NCBI GenBank assembly: GCA_002104905.1
Contig: MCFE01000137.1
Coordinates: 62,001 to 126,000, forward strand
DNA length: 64,000 nt
Direction of reading: 5' to 3'
From: Basidiobolus meristosporus CBS 931.73
Lineage: Eukaryota; Basidiobolomycota; Basidiobolomycetes; Basidiobolales; Basidiobolaceae
Shown piece by piece: positions 1-10,666 of the stretch. Every line of letters starts with the position of its first letter. Within the stretch, counting starts at the first letter, position 1. The translations under genes were made by a program, and so were the position numbers. Under the pieces are notes generated by a model, which was not told the origin of the DNA, searched no databases, and saw nothing but the letters and a program-made list of their open reading frames with translations.

Positions 1-245
1 AACTCCAAACATAGTTGAGTCATAGTTGATGGCAATCTTGATGGCTTCTTTAATGGCCCAAGGACTCTGAGAGCTCACTTCCTTGTGAATTCTTTCTGTC
101 AACTTAAAAATTCATCCCAACTAGAGAGAGTGGAGCATCCAATCATGATGGGTGCCCTGAGCTTGCTGTAGTACTGCTGCAGAGCTGCATCTGCCAAGTA
201 AGAAACTGCATGATGCATCCTTTCACTCCACCAATTCCTTTAGCC
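1..245. other. Repeat-derived sequence, no gene seen
   Basis: No supported coding region. The first 70 bases resemble 2046-2110 (shared words such as GGCTTCTTTAAT), so this is probably flank or internal sequence of the LTR-like repeat that follows. Confidence 0.4.
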
Positions 246-408
246 TGTTACAAGTCTTGCAGAGGAATTGGGAGTTAAGATAGTATTGTATTCACTAAAA
301 CTTGAACTGATCTTTATTGAGGTTCCAGCAGATCCTTATTTTCATTTTTCCAGATTAATTGCTGACTAATTGTATTTTCTAATATAGGCTGTGGCTGATG
401 ACTCATTA

Positions 409-1858
409 GACTTGTTCCATTGGATAGTGCCAAATGATGCCATAGTGTGCCAGAGAGGCCAAGTGAGCCTCTACCTGGCCACAGAGTGTGAAACATAGCT
501 CTGCATCTTCATGCAAAGCAGCCCCTGTGTTTCACGCATTGTGTTGGAGAAAATCCATTTTTTGACTTTTTTTTTTGGATCAATGTTGTGCAGGATGTGG
601 TAGAGCACAAGCAGATTGAAGATATGCATCTGGTACTCAATAGACTTGTTCCGTTGGATAGTGCCACATTGAGCCATGAGTGCCAAATAGTGCCATAGTG
701 TGCTTGAGAGTCACAGCAGACCTAAACTTGGCCACAGAGTGTGACATATAGTTCTGCATATTCATGCAAAGCAGCCCCTGTGTTTTACCAACCGGGCAGG
801 AGAAAATCAATTTTTTAACCTTTTTTTTGGGATCAAAATTGTGCATGACATAAAAGAGCACAGACAGACTGAAGATATGCATCTGGTACATAATACCCAT
901 GGCACTCTAAGTCTAGCCCCACAGGCTTGTAGCATGTCACAAAAATGCATGGCACTATCTTGGTCCACTGGTACTATCTGGCACTATATTTATATATTAG
1001 CCCTAAAGTAGAACCTATACAAAGCACTTATAGTGCCAGATAGTACCAGTGGACCAAGATAGTGCCATGCATTTTTGTGACATGCTACAAGCCTGTGGGG
1101 CTAGATTTAGAGTGCCATGGGTATTGTGTACCAGATGCATATCTTCAGTCTGTCTGTGCTCTTTTATGTCTTGCACAATTATGATCCCAAAAAAAAGGTT
1201 AAAAAATTGATTTTCTCCAGCACTGTAGGTGAAACACAGGGGCTGCTTTGCATGAATATGAAGAACTATATGCCACACTCTGTGGCCAAGTTTAGGTCTG
1301 CTAAGACTCTCAGGCACACTATGGCACTATTTGGCACTCATGGCTCAATGTGGCACTATCCAACAGAACAAGTCTAATATCCATGGCACTCTGAATCTAG
1401 CTCCTGTAGCTTGTATCATGCCACAAAAATGAATGGCACTATCTTGGTCCACTGGTACTACCTGGCACTATATTTAAATATTAGCCCTAAAGTAAGATCT
1501 ATACAAAGCACCTATAGTGCCAGATAGTACCAGTGGACCAAGATAGTGCCATTCATTTTTGTGACATGATACAAGCTACAGGAGCTAGAATCAGAGTGCC
1601 AAGGGTATTGAGTACCAGATGCATATCTTCAGCTCTCCTGTGCTCTTACACATCCTGAGCTACATTGATCCACAAAAAAAGGTCAAGAAATGGATTTTCT
1701 CCTGCGCAACGGGTGAAACACAGGGGCTGCTTTACATGAAGATGCAGAGCTATGTTTCACACTCTATGGCCAAGTATAGGCTCACTTGACCTCTCTGGCA
1801 CACTATGGCATCATTTGGTACTCATGGCTCAATGTGGCACTATCCAACAGAACAAGTC
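409..1858. mobile_element. Foldback MITE (outer), TA-flanked
   Basis: The element starts GACTTGTTCCATTGGATAG and ends with a near-perfect inverted copy (ending CAACAGAACAAGTC). It is flanked on both sides by TA (407-408 and 1859-1860), the target duplication typical of Tc1/mariner-type transposition. Most of its length is one large inverted repeat centred near 1500. It carries no transposase, so it is non-autonomous. A second element of the same family occupies 643-1374; without it the outer element is about 716 bp. Short open frames in both arms are mirror copies of each other and I do not regard them as genes. Confidence 0.8.
643..1374. mobile_element. Foldback MITE (inner), nested in the outer one
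   Basis: A 732-bp palindromic element begins GACTTGTTCCGTTGGATAG and ends CAACAGAACAAGTC, with TA at 641-642 and 1375-1376. The arms (about 643-1000 and 1020-1374) are near-identical inverted copies meeting near 1010. It sits in the left arm of the same-family element at 409-1858. A transcript would fold into a very long hairpin. Confidence 0.8.
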
Positions 1859-2145
1859 TATTTATTTGTGTCATCATCACCCAATAAGATCCTACTTAAT
1901 ATATCTATTTCTGTCTGATAAGGATCTGCTGATTCATTTGCTGACTAATGCCATTGATTTGATAGATAATACTGATATACTAATAAGCTAGACATATAAC
2001 TAACTGTTTTGACTAAAAGCTGGTCTAACTTAAACATTCAAGCGGTAGATCATAGCAAGCCTTAGAGGCTTCTTTAATTGGCAAGAGCCAGGTATGCTGG
2101 TTCTCATTGATTCCACCATGATTCTAGTTGGTTTTGACATTACAG

Positions 2146-2516
2146 TGTTACAAGTCTTGGTATAAGACTTGTAGAGGAAGAGGGAGTTTAGCAAGTATTA
2201 TATTCACTAAAACTTGAGCTGGTCTTTATTGAGGTTCCAGCAGCTACTTATATACATTTTGCCAGATCAATTGCTGACTAATTGTATTTCCTAATGTAGG
2301 TTGTGGCTGATGACTTATTTGATTGCATCATCAACACCCATAAGATCCTACCTAATATATCTATTTCATTCTGATAAGGATCTGCTGATTCATTTGCTGA
2401 CTAATGCTACTGATTTGATAGATAATACTGATATACTGATAAGCTAAACATGTAACTAATTGATTTGACTAAAAACTGACCTAACTTAAACGTCCAAGCG
2501 GCAGATCATAACAACA
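2146..2516 (+). repeat. LTR-like repeat, copy 2 (intact)
   Basis: An uninterrupted copy of about 370 bp starts TGTTACAAGTCTTGG and ends near CATAACAACA. It matches both halves of copy 1 and, more distantly, copy 3. I see no clear short flanking duplication, so whether it is a solo LTR or part of a decayed element is open. Confidence 0.55.
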
Positions 2517-2708
2517 GTTGCGCTGGATAGGCCTCTCCAGGTTCTACTCCATGGTAGTCATTCATTGTTACTGCTAACCTAGGATCTGGAGCAACTGGTG
2601 CTTTGAGCCAGGTTTTGCTGCATGGCATTCTTCCATTTTTGACTTTCCAACATCTTGTAGGAGGCTTCCTCTTCTTCAAAGGGAGGATCTTAGTTAGTGC
2701 TGCAAGCA

Positions 2709-3000
2709 ATGTCACAAGTCCAAATACAGGAGCATTGAAGGAATGTGTAGTTTAGCTAGTGTTTGGCTGAAACTCAAACTGATTTTTAATGAGGATACAG
2801 CAGCTCCATGTTTACACTTTGCCAGATGGAGTGCAGACTAACTGTATGCACTAATTTAGGTTGCAGCTGATGACTCATCTAATTGTATGATCATCACCCA
2901 ATTAGATCATATGTAATATGTCTATTTTTTTCCAATGAGGATCTGCTAGTTCATCTACAAACCAGTACTACTGACTTGATAGAAAATACTGGTGTATGAA
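2709..3000 (+). repeat. LTR-like repeat, copy 3 (diverged)
   Basis: This more diverged copy shares the order of words AAACTCAAACTGATTTTTA, GAGGATACAGCAGC, GACTCAT, CACCCAATTAGATC and GGATCTGCT with copies 1 and 2. The 2517-2708 interval between copies has a short minus-strand open frame without recognisable similarity. Confidence 0.5.
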
Positions 3001-3335
3001 TGGACTTAATATGATGTTTTTTTCTTTCCCAGGCTTACTCTTGTAAAGGCAAATATACTCTTCTGTTTTTGAAACAGATGAACGCGGCTGCATTGTTGTC
3101 AGGTCCCTGCTAGTGGAGCTTTTGGCTACTTTGAATTTGGAAGCTTTAGTACATTGTTATCTAAAAGGATGCTGAATTCATCATATACTTTTGCTGAGAA
3201 GCCAATTAAATTGGGTATTATAGCGCAATATTTCTCTTGACAAGATTGGGGCTTTATTCCTCCTCCCATCAGAGTAAAGACAAAACCCATGTATTCCTAG
3301 CAATGTTTAGCCAGAGGTTATTACACCCAGTAAAC
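3001..3335. other. No gene seen
   Basis: AT-rich sequence between the LTR-like repeats and the copia element. No coding or RNA feature is supported. Its last five bases (TAAAC) are the target site of the copia insertion. Confidence 0.5.
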
Positions 3336-3684
3336 TGTTGTAAGAGTCTTGGAGATATTGGAAGTGATTTGGAGAACAAGTAGATTATGTGGTTTTCACT
3401 TAATGATTTATTGAATGTAAAAGTGATATTTATACTTTTACCTGGTCTTGGCATTACAAACACGTAGAATAGGTTAAGGAAGGTCCCAGGAACATGTGTG
3501 CAAAGTTTGGGGCTGTTTGGACAACTTTGAGAATTTTCATGTTCTGGGCACCTGGTATTTTGGTGAAAATATTCTAAGTAAATCCCAACAAGGAACTTGG
3601 TCAGTATTCTCTAGGATTTGAAGGTGATGATCTAAGTGACTAAGTTAGGTGAATATTTAGGTGGAAATACAGATTCTTACAACA
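3336..3684 (-). repeat. 3' LTR of element A
   Basis: On the minus strand it runs from TGTTGTAAGAATCTG to CTCTTACAACA. It contains a TATA-like TATAAATA followed by AATAAA about 20 bases later, which suggests promoter and polyadenylation signals close together. Confidence 0.9.
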
Positions 3685-3693
3685 CTCCCACTC
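3685..3693 (-). other. Polypurine tract of element A
   Basis: GAGTGGGAG lies immediately upstream of the 3' LTR on the minus strand, the expected place for plus-strand DNA priming. The same tract precedes the 3' LTR of element B (38519-38527). Confidence 0.8.
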
Positions 3694-3695
3694 AG

Positions 3696-6600
3696 CTAAA
3701 TGTCCATACTGACTGGTCCTAATTTTGGCCTAAGATATTCAAACTTGTCTCTAGCTAATGGTTTGGTAAATATGTCTGCAATCATTTCATTTGTAGAGCA
3801 GTAAACTAAGCTAACTAAGTTATTCTCTATAGCTTCACGTATGAAATGATGTCTAATATCTATGTGCTTGGTTCTAGCATGAAAAGTTGGATTTCTACCT
3901 AATTGTATACATCCTTGATTATCTTGAAATAAAGTAATAGGCGTTTTTTGACATAGGCCTATATCTGCAAAGTGCTTTCTTAACCACATTGCTTCTTTTG
4001 TAGCTTCACAGGCTGCCATATACTCTGCCTCTGTAGTAGAAAGTGCTACGGTTGGTTGCTTTCTTGAATTCCATGAAATTGCTCCTTTACAGTAAAGAAA
4101 GGTGTATCCTGTGGTGGATCTTCTGTCTTCCAAATTTCGCCCCCAATCAGCATCAGAGTATCCCACAAGATCCTGTTCTGAATCATTATAAGTGTATTTT
4201 AAGCAGATATCAGCAGTTCCTTTTAGGTATCTAAAAATCCGCTTAACTGCTGCAATATGATCAGATCTATAGTTCTGATTATGTTGGCTGACAACTCCCA
4301 CTGAATATGAGATATCTGGACGTGTTCCAAGCATGATATACATCAGACTGCCAACCATAGATTGATAAGGAAAGTCAGGGCTTTCAGATGGCACCAAGCT
4401 CTCTTGATTTGGTTGAGTTTTGACCAAGGTAAGGTTTGTCTCCATTAGGGTAGCAGCCGGTTTACAGACTTCCATTTTGTACTTCTTTAGTATATCTTGA
4501 ATATACTTGGATTGGCTTAGGGTAATAGTCTGGGTACTTCTGTCTATGGAGAACTTAATCCCTAAGTAGTAACTAAGTTCTCCTAGATTGGACATCTTGA
4601 ACTCCTTAGATAGGCTGGATTTAGTCTCTTCCAATGTTTCTAGGTTATTGGTGGCAATAATAAGATCATCCACATATAGAGCTAATAGAACTGGATTTGC
4701 TCTATCTGGCTTATAGTATATACTATAGTCAGCATTACTCCTTTTGAAACTCAAAGATTCCAAATAAGAATCTATCTTGCAATTCCAGGCTCTCGGTGAT
4801 TGTTTGAGACCATATAGTGACTTTTTAAGCTTGCAGACCAAATGGGGGTTATCTTGGTCAACAAACCCATCAGGCTGGTCCATATACACGTCCTTGTCAA
4901 GTTCTCCATTCAAAAATGCAGTTTTTACATCCATTTGATGAATAAAAAACTTATATTTGGCTGCAATAGCCAATATTAATCTGATGGAATTAAACTGGGC
5001 TACCGGTGCAAAGGTCTCAGTATAGTCAAGTCCTTTTGTTTGAGAGTATCCTTTGGCTACAAGTCTTGCTTAGTATCTTTCAATTGTACCATCAGCCTTA
5101 TATTTTGTCTTGAAGACCCATCTGCATCCAATTGATTTTTGGTTGATTGGTAATTTGACCAAGTCCCAAGTTTGATTTTCCATCAGGGCCTGATATTCCT
5201 CAGTCATTGCAGATCTCCAAAACTTCATCTGAGGGCTATTTAGGGCCTCTTTTACAGTCTGGGGTTCAGCAATATGGACTGAATAGGCATAGGCTAAGTT
5301 TATACCCTCATTAATATAGTAATTTGGGCTATTTCTTGTCCAATTTGATCTCCAGGCATTTGATACTGGAATGATCACTTCTGGGATATTCCTGGGCACT
5401 GATTCTGGCTGAACCACGGTTGTAGAGTCCTCTGGAGTGAAAAAATTTTCATTGTTTTGCTCTGATTCAATCCTGACAATTGGTGGACTTAAGATCAAAT
5501 TTTTGTCATCATCTGATGTCATTTTTTGTGAAAATTTTGAATTTTCATCAAACAACACATCCCTTGACTTGATAAGCTTCTTTGCTTTGGTATTGTAGAG
5601 TCTGTATGCCTTACTCTCATTGCAGTAGCCCAAAAAAATGCATTTTACACTTTTTGGCTCAAATTTTGACTGATTTCCGGCCAGTTTTTTGGCATATGCT
5701 GTACACCCAAATATTCTTAGATGTTCTGCACTTGGTCTGTATCCATACCATGCTTCAAATGGAGTAGAATCACAAAGTATTCTGTTATAACTCCTATTTT
5801 TAAGATATACAGCAGTGGCAACTGATTCCGCCCAAAAATCATAGGATAATTTTTGATCATGGATCATAGATCTTGCCATATCAATTATTGTTCTGTTAGC
5901 TCGTTCTGCTACTCCATTTTGCTGTGGGGAGTATGGTACAGTAGTCTCTTGCTTTATCCCATGAATTTTGTACAAGTGGATGAAGAGTTTTGAGGTATAT
6001 TCTCCACCATTGTCAGAGCGTATTTTCTTGATTTTTTCACCAGTTTCTCTCTCCACCATGGCTTTAAACTCCCTGAGCTTAGACAGAGCTTCTTCCTTTC
6101 TCTCCATGAAGTAGACCCATGTATATCTTGTATAATCATCAATAAAAGTGATTAAATACTTCATCCTGCCTAAGGATAAATTTTGCATAGGTCCACACAG
6201 ATCTGAGTGAATTAGATCTAATTTTTTCTTAGTTTTGATTAACCCAGAGCTCTTGAACGGTTGTCTGGCTTGTTTCCCATATATGCAGGCTTCACAGTGC
6301 TCCAAATTAGCTGGGGGATCAATTTTCACTCCAGAAATTAGCTGATCTTTGATCATTTTACGCAAATAATCAAAATTGATGTGTCCAAATCTCCTGTGCC
6401 AAAGCATTGGTGCTTCTTCATTTAAGTTACTTATATTGGCTTCCAGATATGATGGAATATAAGTCAACTTGTATAGATTTTGATCTCTGATGCCCAAAGC
6501 AATATGGGCACCATTTTGATCAGTGATCCTGCATCCAGAATTGTCAAAACTGAAACTGAGTCCTTCTGCTGTGGCCTTGCTTACAGAGAGTAGGTTCTTG

Positions 6601-7667
6601 GCTATTTCTGATACATAGAGTACTTCTTTAAAGGTCAGTGTGTGGCTTCCTTCACTGCTTCTAAGGTTTACTTGGATAGTTCCTTCTCCCACTGCATCAA
6701 GTGTTCTATTGTCACCCATGAAAACCTTCTTAATTGGAATTTCTTGATATTGGGTAAAAAGTTCTTTTTGGTGTGTAAAGTGTTGAGAAGCTCCAGAGTC
6801 AATATACCACGTCTGAGAATCCTTGTTTGTGGTCATATTTAGTGCAGATATGAATAGTCTATCTTCAGTTGTTGCAGCATTTCCATATTCAGGCTTCTTA
6901 TGCTGATAATCTCTCTTTTTGAAACACCGGTCTGATGTGTGTCCTTTCCTTTTGCAGTAGTTGCAAAATAGGTTGCTGTTGCCTTTGTAGGGTCTTGGGT
7001 ACCTCCTTTGTTGGTTATCATTGCTTATTAAAGCATTTTCTTCTTCCTTCTTATTTGCGCTTGATTTTCTTAATTCTTCATCCAGGAGCCTTCCATATAC
7101 GTAATTTAAGGTCAAATCTTCAGTTCTGGAGTCTAGGGCTGATACAAGGCCCTGAAGCTTGTCTGTCAGGCTATTCAGGATGGTAACTATCACATCCTCA
7201 TCAGTAGTTGGTACACCCGCAGATTCCATCTCATCTACCAGCAGGGTAATTATGTTAATTAGATTTTTCATTTCTTCTCCAGGCAGCATCTTTGTAGTAA
7301 AGAATTTTTGTCTCAGATACATTTTCTTGGCAGCTGAACATGACTGGTAGGTGTCTTCTAATGCCTTCCAGGCATTCTTTGTTGTTTTTGCTCTTGAGCA
7401 TTGAATTAGCTATTTGTCCTTGACATTAAGGCAAATGCAGTTAAAGGCACTTTGTTCTTTCTTCTGGTACTTTAAGGCTTCCTCTCCCATGTTTTTAGGA
7501 GGGCATTCTTCTCCCATGACAATATCCCAAAGGCCTCTTTCTTGTAGCAGCATCTTCATCTTCACCTTCCACACTTGGTAGTTAGATCCATCCAACTTTT
7601 CAGCAGAGGGAAAAATTCCAGTAATAGCAGTAGTAGACATTGCAGCAAGTGACAGCTTGGGGCTCAT
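3696..7667 (-). pseudogene. Copia gag-pol polyprotein, two in-frame stops
   Basis: A single 1,324-codon frame starts at the ATG inside the primer site (7667) and runs to TAG at 3696. It is broken by TAG at codon 86 (7410-7412, Leu in sibling copies) and TAA at codon 866 (5070-5072, Lys in element B); no frameshift is needed. Gag ends with a CCHC knuckle (CNYCKRKGHTSDRC, about residues 234-247). The protease has DSGA near residue 290. Integrase has HRRFGH...CEAC zinc ligands and Asp/Asp/Glu in SDLCG, SDNGGEY and NGVAERAN. Reverse transcriptase has YVDDLI near residue 997. RNase H has YSDADWG, TEAEYMA and FQDNQG. Both breaks are transversions relative to siblings, so they are not C-to-T repeat-induced changes. 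Confidence 0.93.
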
Positions 7668-7671
7668 AACC
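7659..7671 (-). other. Primer binding site matching initiator tRNA-Met anticodon arm
   Basis: GGTTATGAGCCCC follows the 5' LTR directly. Its complement, GGGGCTCATAACC, resembles the anticodon stem-loop of initiator tRNA-Met (CAU in the middle) and not the 3' CCA end of a tRNA. This matches the half-tRNA priming known for Drosophila copia and Ty5. The gag ATG lies within the site. Confidence 0.75.
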
Positions 7672-8020
7672 TGTTGTAAGAGTCTTGGAGATATTGGAAG
7701 TGATTTGGAGAACAAGTAGATTATGTGGTTTTCACTTAATGATTTATTGAATGTAAAAGTGGTATTTATACTTTTACCTGGTCTTGGCATTACAAACACG
7801 TAGAATAGGTTGAGGAAGGTCCCAAGAGCATGTGTGCAAAGTTTGGGGCTGTTTGGACAACTTTGAGAATTTTCATGTTCTGGGTACCTGGTATTTTGGT
7901 GAAAATATTCTAAGTAAATCCCAACAAGGAATTTGGTCAGTATTCTCTAGGATTTGAAGGTGATGATCTAAGTGACTAAGTTGGGTGAATATTTAGGTGG
8001 AAATACGAATTTTTACAACA
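7672..8020 (-). repeat. 5' LTR of element A
   Basis: 349 bp with TG...CA ends, near-identical to 3336-3684. On this strand TATAAATACCACTT and AATAAA lie about 75-95 bases before the LTR end. It is followed to the right by the second copy of the TAAAC target duplication. Confidence 0.9.
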
Positions 8021-9130
8021 TAAACACCCCACACATATAATACCAGAGAGTTTCCTACAGAGCAACTGTGTGGGGAGATAGGAAGATAAGGCAGGTTCCT
8101 GGTACTACCATATCTCAATTGCATCAATAGTATTTCCTTCAAGTCTGTTATGGATGAGATGGGCCAACATATGGAGGATGGCCAGGAAGAGTTGGAAAAT
8201 ACTCAGGACAGATATGCCCATAAAGACACCTGTGCTTTTGGCCTTAAGATCCTAAGCAGCCTCCATGCATGTGTACTCAGTCTAGAGCTGCAAGGTTGGG
8301 CTGGACACAACACAAACTAATTTCTACTAGGACCACTCTACCATAGTATGCTGGCTTTCTCCTGGCCACAAGCCAATTTCTACACCATTAAATATGAAGT
8401 TCACACAAATAAGACCAAGAGTGCACTCATAAGGTGGACCAATATCCAGCAGGGAAAAGGAGGACATTGGATAAATACCAAGAGGTTCTTTGAAAATATT
8501 CAGGTGATATTCATGGCAAAAGTAGTGGCAGCCAAGTGTATGCTAGCAAGATATATATGTTACCAGCAGCACAAGGTATATGGCAACTTTGCAAGCATCA
8601 CACCAAAAAGCTATAGAGCTGAGGTGATAGAAGAGAGTCAATTGCCACAAGTCTGCATGTAAGCAGTAAGCAGGAGGACATAGTTTCTTTTAATTCAAGC
8701 TATTTTGCTGTTGCAAACTATAAGTGGAATATCCATGATGGTAGTAGGTAGGCAAATAAAAAGGGGTGATTCTATAGTAGGATATACAAATGGCACAAAG
8801 AGAGGCAGAAAAAGGAAATACATTCTGGTAAATTAGTATGGTAGCATTATACACCACTAGCTATAGGCTATTGTACAGCCATTACAATACTGGCAAAGAT
8901 TTGCAAAGAGGCCATCAGAACACAGTCAGGCTTTTGCTATATAAGGCAATTGGATGTATTGGCTGGTTAGGTCTGCCCAAATATATGTAGACCATAATAA
9001 GACCACCAAAATACCTAGCAATTCATGTCAAAAGTCTATTCCAATACTGCAAAATGTTTGGCTTTATTTGGAGGCAGAACCAGCAAAATACTATCACAAC
9101 CCTGCTATTAGATTGTATAGGGGTCAAAAA
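8021..9130. other. Intergenic, possible degenerate repeat
   Basis: AT-rich sequence. A 104-codon plus-strand frame at 8348-8662 has no motif I recognise, and nearby frames are broken. It may be an old decayed transposon, but nothing identifies a family. Confidence 0.35.
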
Positions 9131-9479
9131 TGTTGTAAGAGTATTGGAGATATTGTAAGTGATTAGGAGGACAAGTAGACTATGTGATTTTCACTCAATG
9201 ATTTATTGAATGTAAAAGTAGTATTTATACTTTAACATGGTCTTGGCATAGCAAGCACATAGAGTAGGTTAAGGAAGGTCCCAAGAGGGTGTATGCAAAG
9301 TTTGGGGCTGTTTGGACAACTTTGAGAATTTTCATGTTCTGGGTACCTGGTATTTTGGTGAAAATATTCTAAGTAAATCCCGACATGGAATTTGGTCAGT
9401 ATTCTCTAGGATTTGAGGGTTATGATCTAAGTGACTAAGTTAGGTGAATATTTAGGTGGAATTACAAGTTTTTAGAACA
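9131..9479 (-). repeat. Copia LTR (nest, youngest or left member)
   Basis: A 349-bp LTR of the element A family in minus orientation (plus-strand view starts TGTTGTAAGAGTATTGG, ends TTTAGAACA). Its right edge abuts a gag fragment (9480-9613) of another copy directly. Confidence 0.85.
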
Positions 9480-9613
9480 CTTTCTGGTAGCAACATCTTC
9501 ATCATTACCTTCCACACTTAATAGTTGGATTCATCCAACTTTTCAGCAGAGGGAAAACTCCAGTAATAGCAGTAGTAGATATTTCAGAGAGTGACAGCTT
9601 GGGGATCATAACC
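9480..9613 (-). pseudogene. Copia gag 5' fragment
   Basis: The minus strand encodes the first ~45 codons of gag (SPKLSLS, AITGVFP, KSWM-type remnants), up to the KMKMLL region, where an LTR edge interrupts it. The primer-site sequence survives at its right end next to the following LTR. Confidence 0.75.
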
Positions 9614-9945
9614 TGTTGTAAGAGTCTTGGAGATATTGCAAGTGATTGGGAGGACAAGTAGACTATGTGATTTTCACTTAATGATTTATTGAATGTAAAA
9701 GTAGTATTTATACTTTTGCATGATCTGGGCATAGCAAACATGTAGAATAGGTTAACAAAGATCTCAAGAACATGTGTGCAAGATTTGGGGCTGTTTGGAC
9801 AGCTTTGAGAATTTTCATGTTCTGAGTAAATATTCGAAGTAAATCCCAACAAGGAATTTGGTCAGTATTCTCTGGAATTTGAAGGTAATGATTAAAGTGA
9901 CTAAGTTAGGTGAACATTTAGGTGGAATTACAAATTTTTACAACA
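9614..9945 (-). repeat. Copia LTR (nest, middle member)
   Basis: A 332-bp copy of the LTR missing about 17 bases relative to element A (around the GGTACCTGGTATTTTGG word). Its right end abuts another gag fragment. Confidence 0.85.
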
Positions 9946-10133
9946 TTTAGGAGGGAATTCATGCCCCATACCAAGATCCCAAAGGCCTCTTTCTAGTAGC
10001 AGCAACTTGATCTTCACCTTCCACACTTAATAGTTAGATCCATCCCACTTATCAGCAGAGGGAAAAGTTCCACTAATAGCAGTGGAAGACATTGCAGAGT
10101 GTGACAGCTTGAGGCTCATAGTCTGTTGTAAGA
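9946..10133 (-). pseudogene. Copia gag 5' fragment
   Basis: Decayed gag start on the minus strand, from the primer site back to the codons for the CPPK region (about 60 codons), interrupted at its left edge by the LTR at 9614-9945. Confidence 0.7.
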
Positions 10134-10536
10134 GTCTTGGAGATATTGAAGGTGATTGGGAGGACAAGTAGATCATGTGGCTTACACTTGTTGATTAATT
10201 CAATGTAAAGTAGTACTTATACTTCTACACAATCTTTGCATTATAAAAATGTAGAACTTATATATTGAATGTAAAAGTGGTATTGATACTTCTACAAGGT
10301 CTTGGCATTATAAGCACATAAATTATGATTAGGAAGGCTCCAAGAACATGTGTGCAAAGTTTGGGGCTGTTTGTACAACATATCAAATTTTCATGTACAG
10401 GGTACCTAAAGTTTTTGTGAAAATATTCCAAGTAAATTCAACAAGGTATTAGGTCAGTATTCTTTAAGACTAATAGGTAATGATATAAGTGACCAAGCTA
10501 GTTGAATATTTAGGTGGAATTGACAATTTTACAACA
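10134..10536 (-). repeat. Copia LTR (oldest member) with internal duplication
   Basis: A diverged LTR, about 403 bp instead of 349. The extra length is a second copy of the TTGAATGTAAA...CATTATA block (compare about 10199-10255 with 10265-10325). Otherwise it aligns end to end with the family. Confidence 0.75.
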
Positions 10537-10612
10537 CATTTTAGCAGGTGCTAGGGCTTCTTTACCAACTGATTTGGCTTAATCATCAAAGGTCAGGGGA
10601 GTCATGTGATCA

Positions 10613-10666
10613 TGACACACTATGGTACTCTTTGGCACTATATAGCTCAATTCAACAGAACAAGTC
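10613..10666. repeat. MITE terminal remnant
   Basis: About 54 bp match the right end of the MITE family at 409-1858 (CACACTATGG...CAACAGAACAAGTC). I see no opposite terminus, so it is a fragment. Confidence 0.6.

Larger units (their letters stand above)
246..2059 (+). repeat. LTR-like repeat, copy 1, split by a MITE
   Basis: The two halves (246-408 and 1859-2059) align by eye with an uninterrupted copy at 2146-2516. They share the start TGTTACAAGTCTTG, the block ACTAAAACTTGA, GAGGTTCCAGCAG and a tail ending near AGATCATA. The TG start and CA-like end of copy 2 suggest a retrotransposon LTR of a family distinct from the copia LTRs further right. The strand given is only the reading orientation used here. 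The 1450-bp MITE at 409-1858 separates the halves. Confidence 0.6.
3336..8020 (-). mobile_element. Full-length Ty1/copia retrotransposon (element A)
   Basis: The minus-strand element has two 349-bp LTRs, a tRNA-type primer site, a polypurine tract and one long gag-pol frame. It is flanked by a perfect 5-bp duplication TAAAC (3331-3335 and 8021-8025). The LTRs differ at roughly ten positions by eye, all apparently transitions, so insertion was fairly recent. The domain order protease, integrase, reverse transcriptase, RNase H defines copia rather than gypsy. Two in-frame stops (codons 86 and 866 of the gag-pol frame) make it non-functional as it stands. Confidence 0.95.

Noticed and set aside
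637-1377. Two ~87-residue open frames (MGI-YQMHIFSLSVL type) on opposite strands
   Set aside because: They are mirror images made by the MITE palindrome arms; the sequence is explained by the inverted repeat and has no gene-like context.
2506-2715. 69-codon minus-strand frame between LTR-like repeats
   Set aside because: Looked at as possible retrotransposon protein, but no catalytic or zinc motif is present.
8348-8662. 104-codon plus-strand frame next to the copia element
   Set aside because: No motif recognised, low-complexity-like composition, broken surroundings; more likely decayed repeat.
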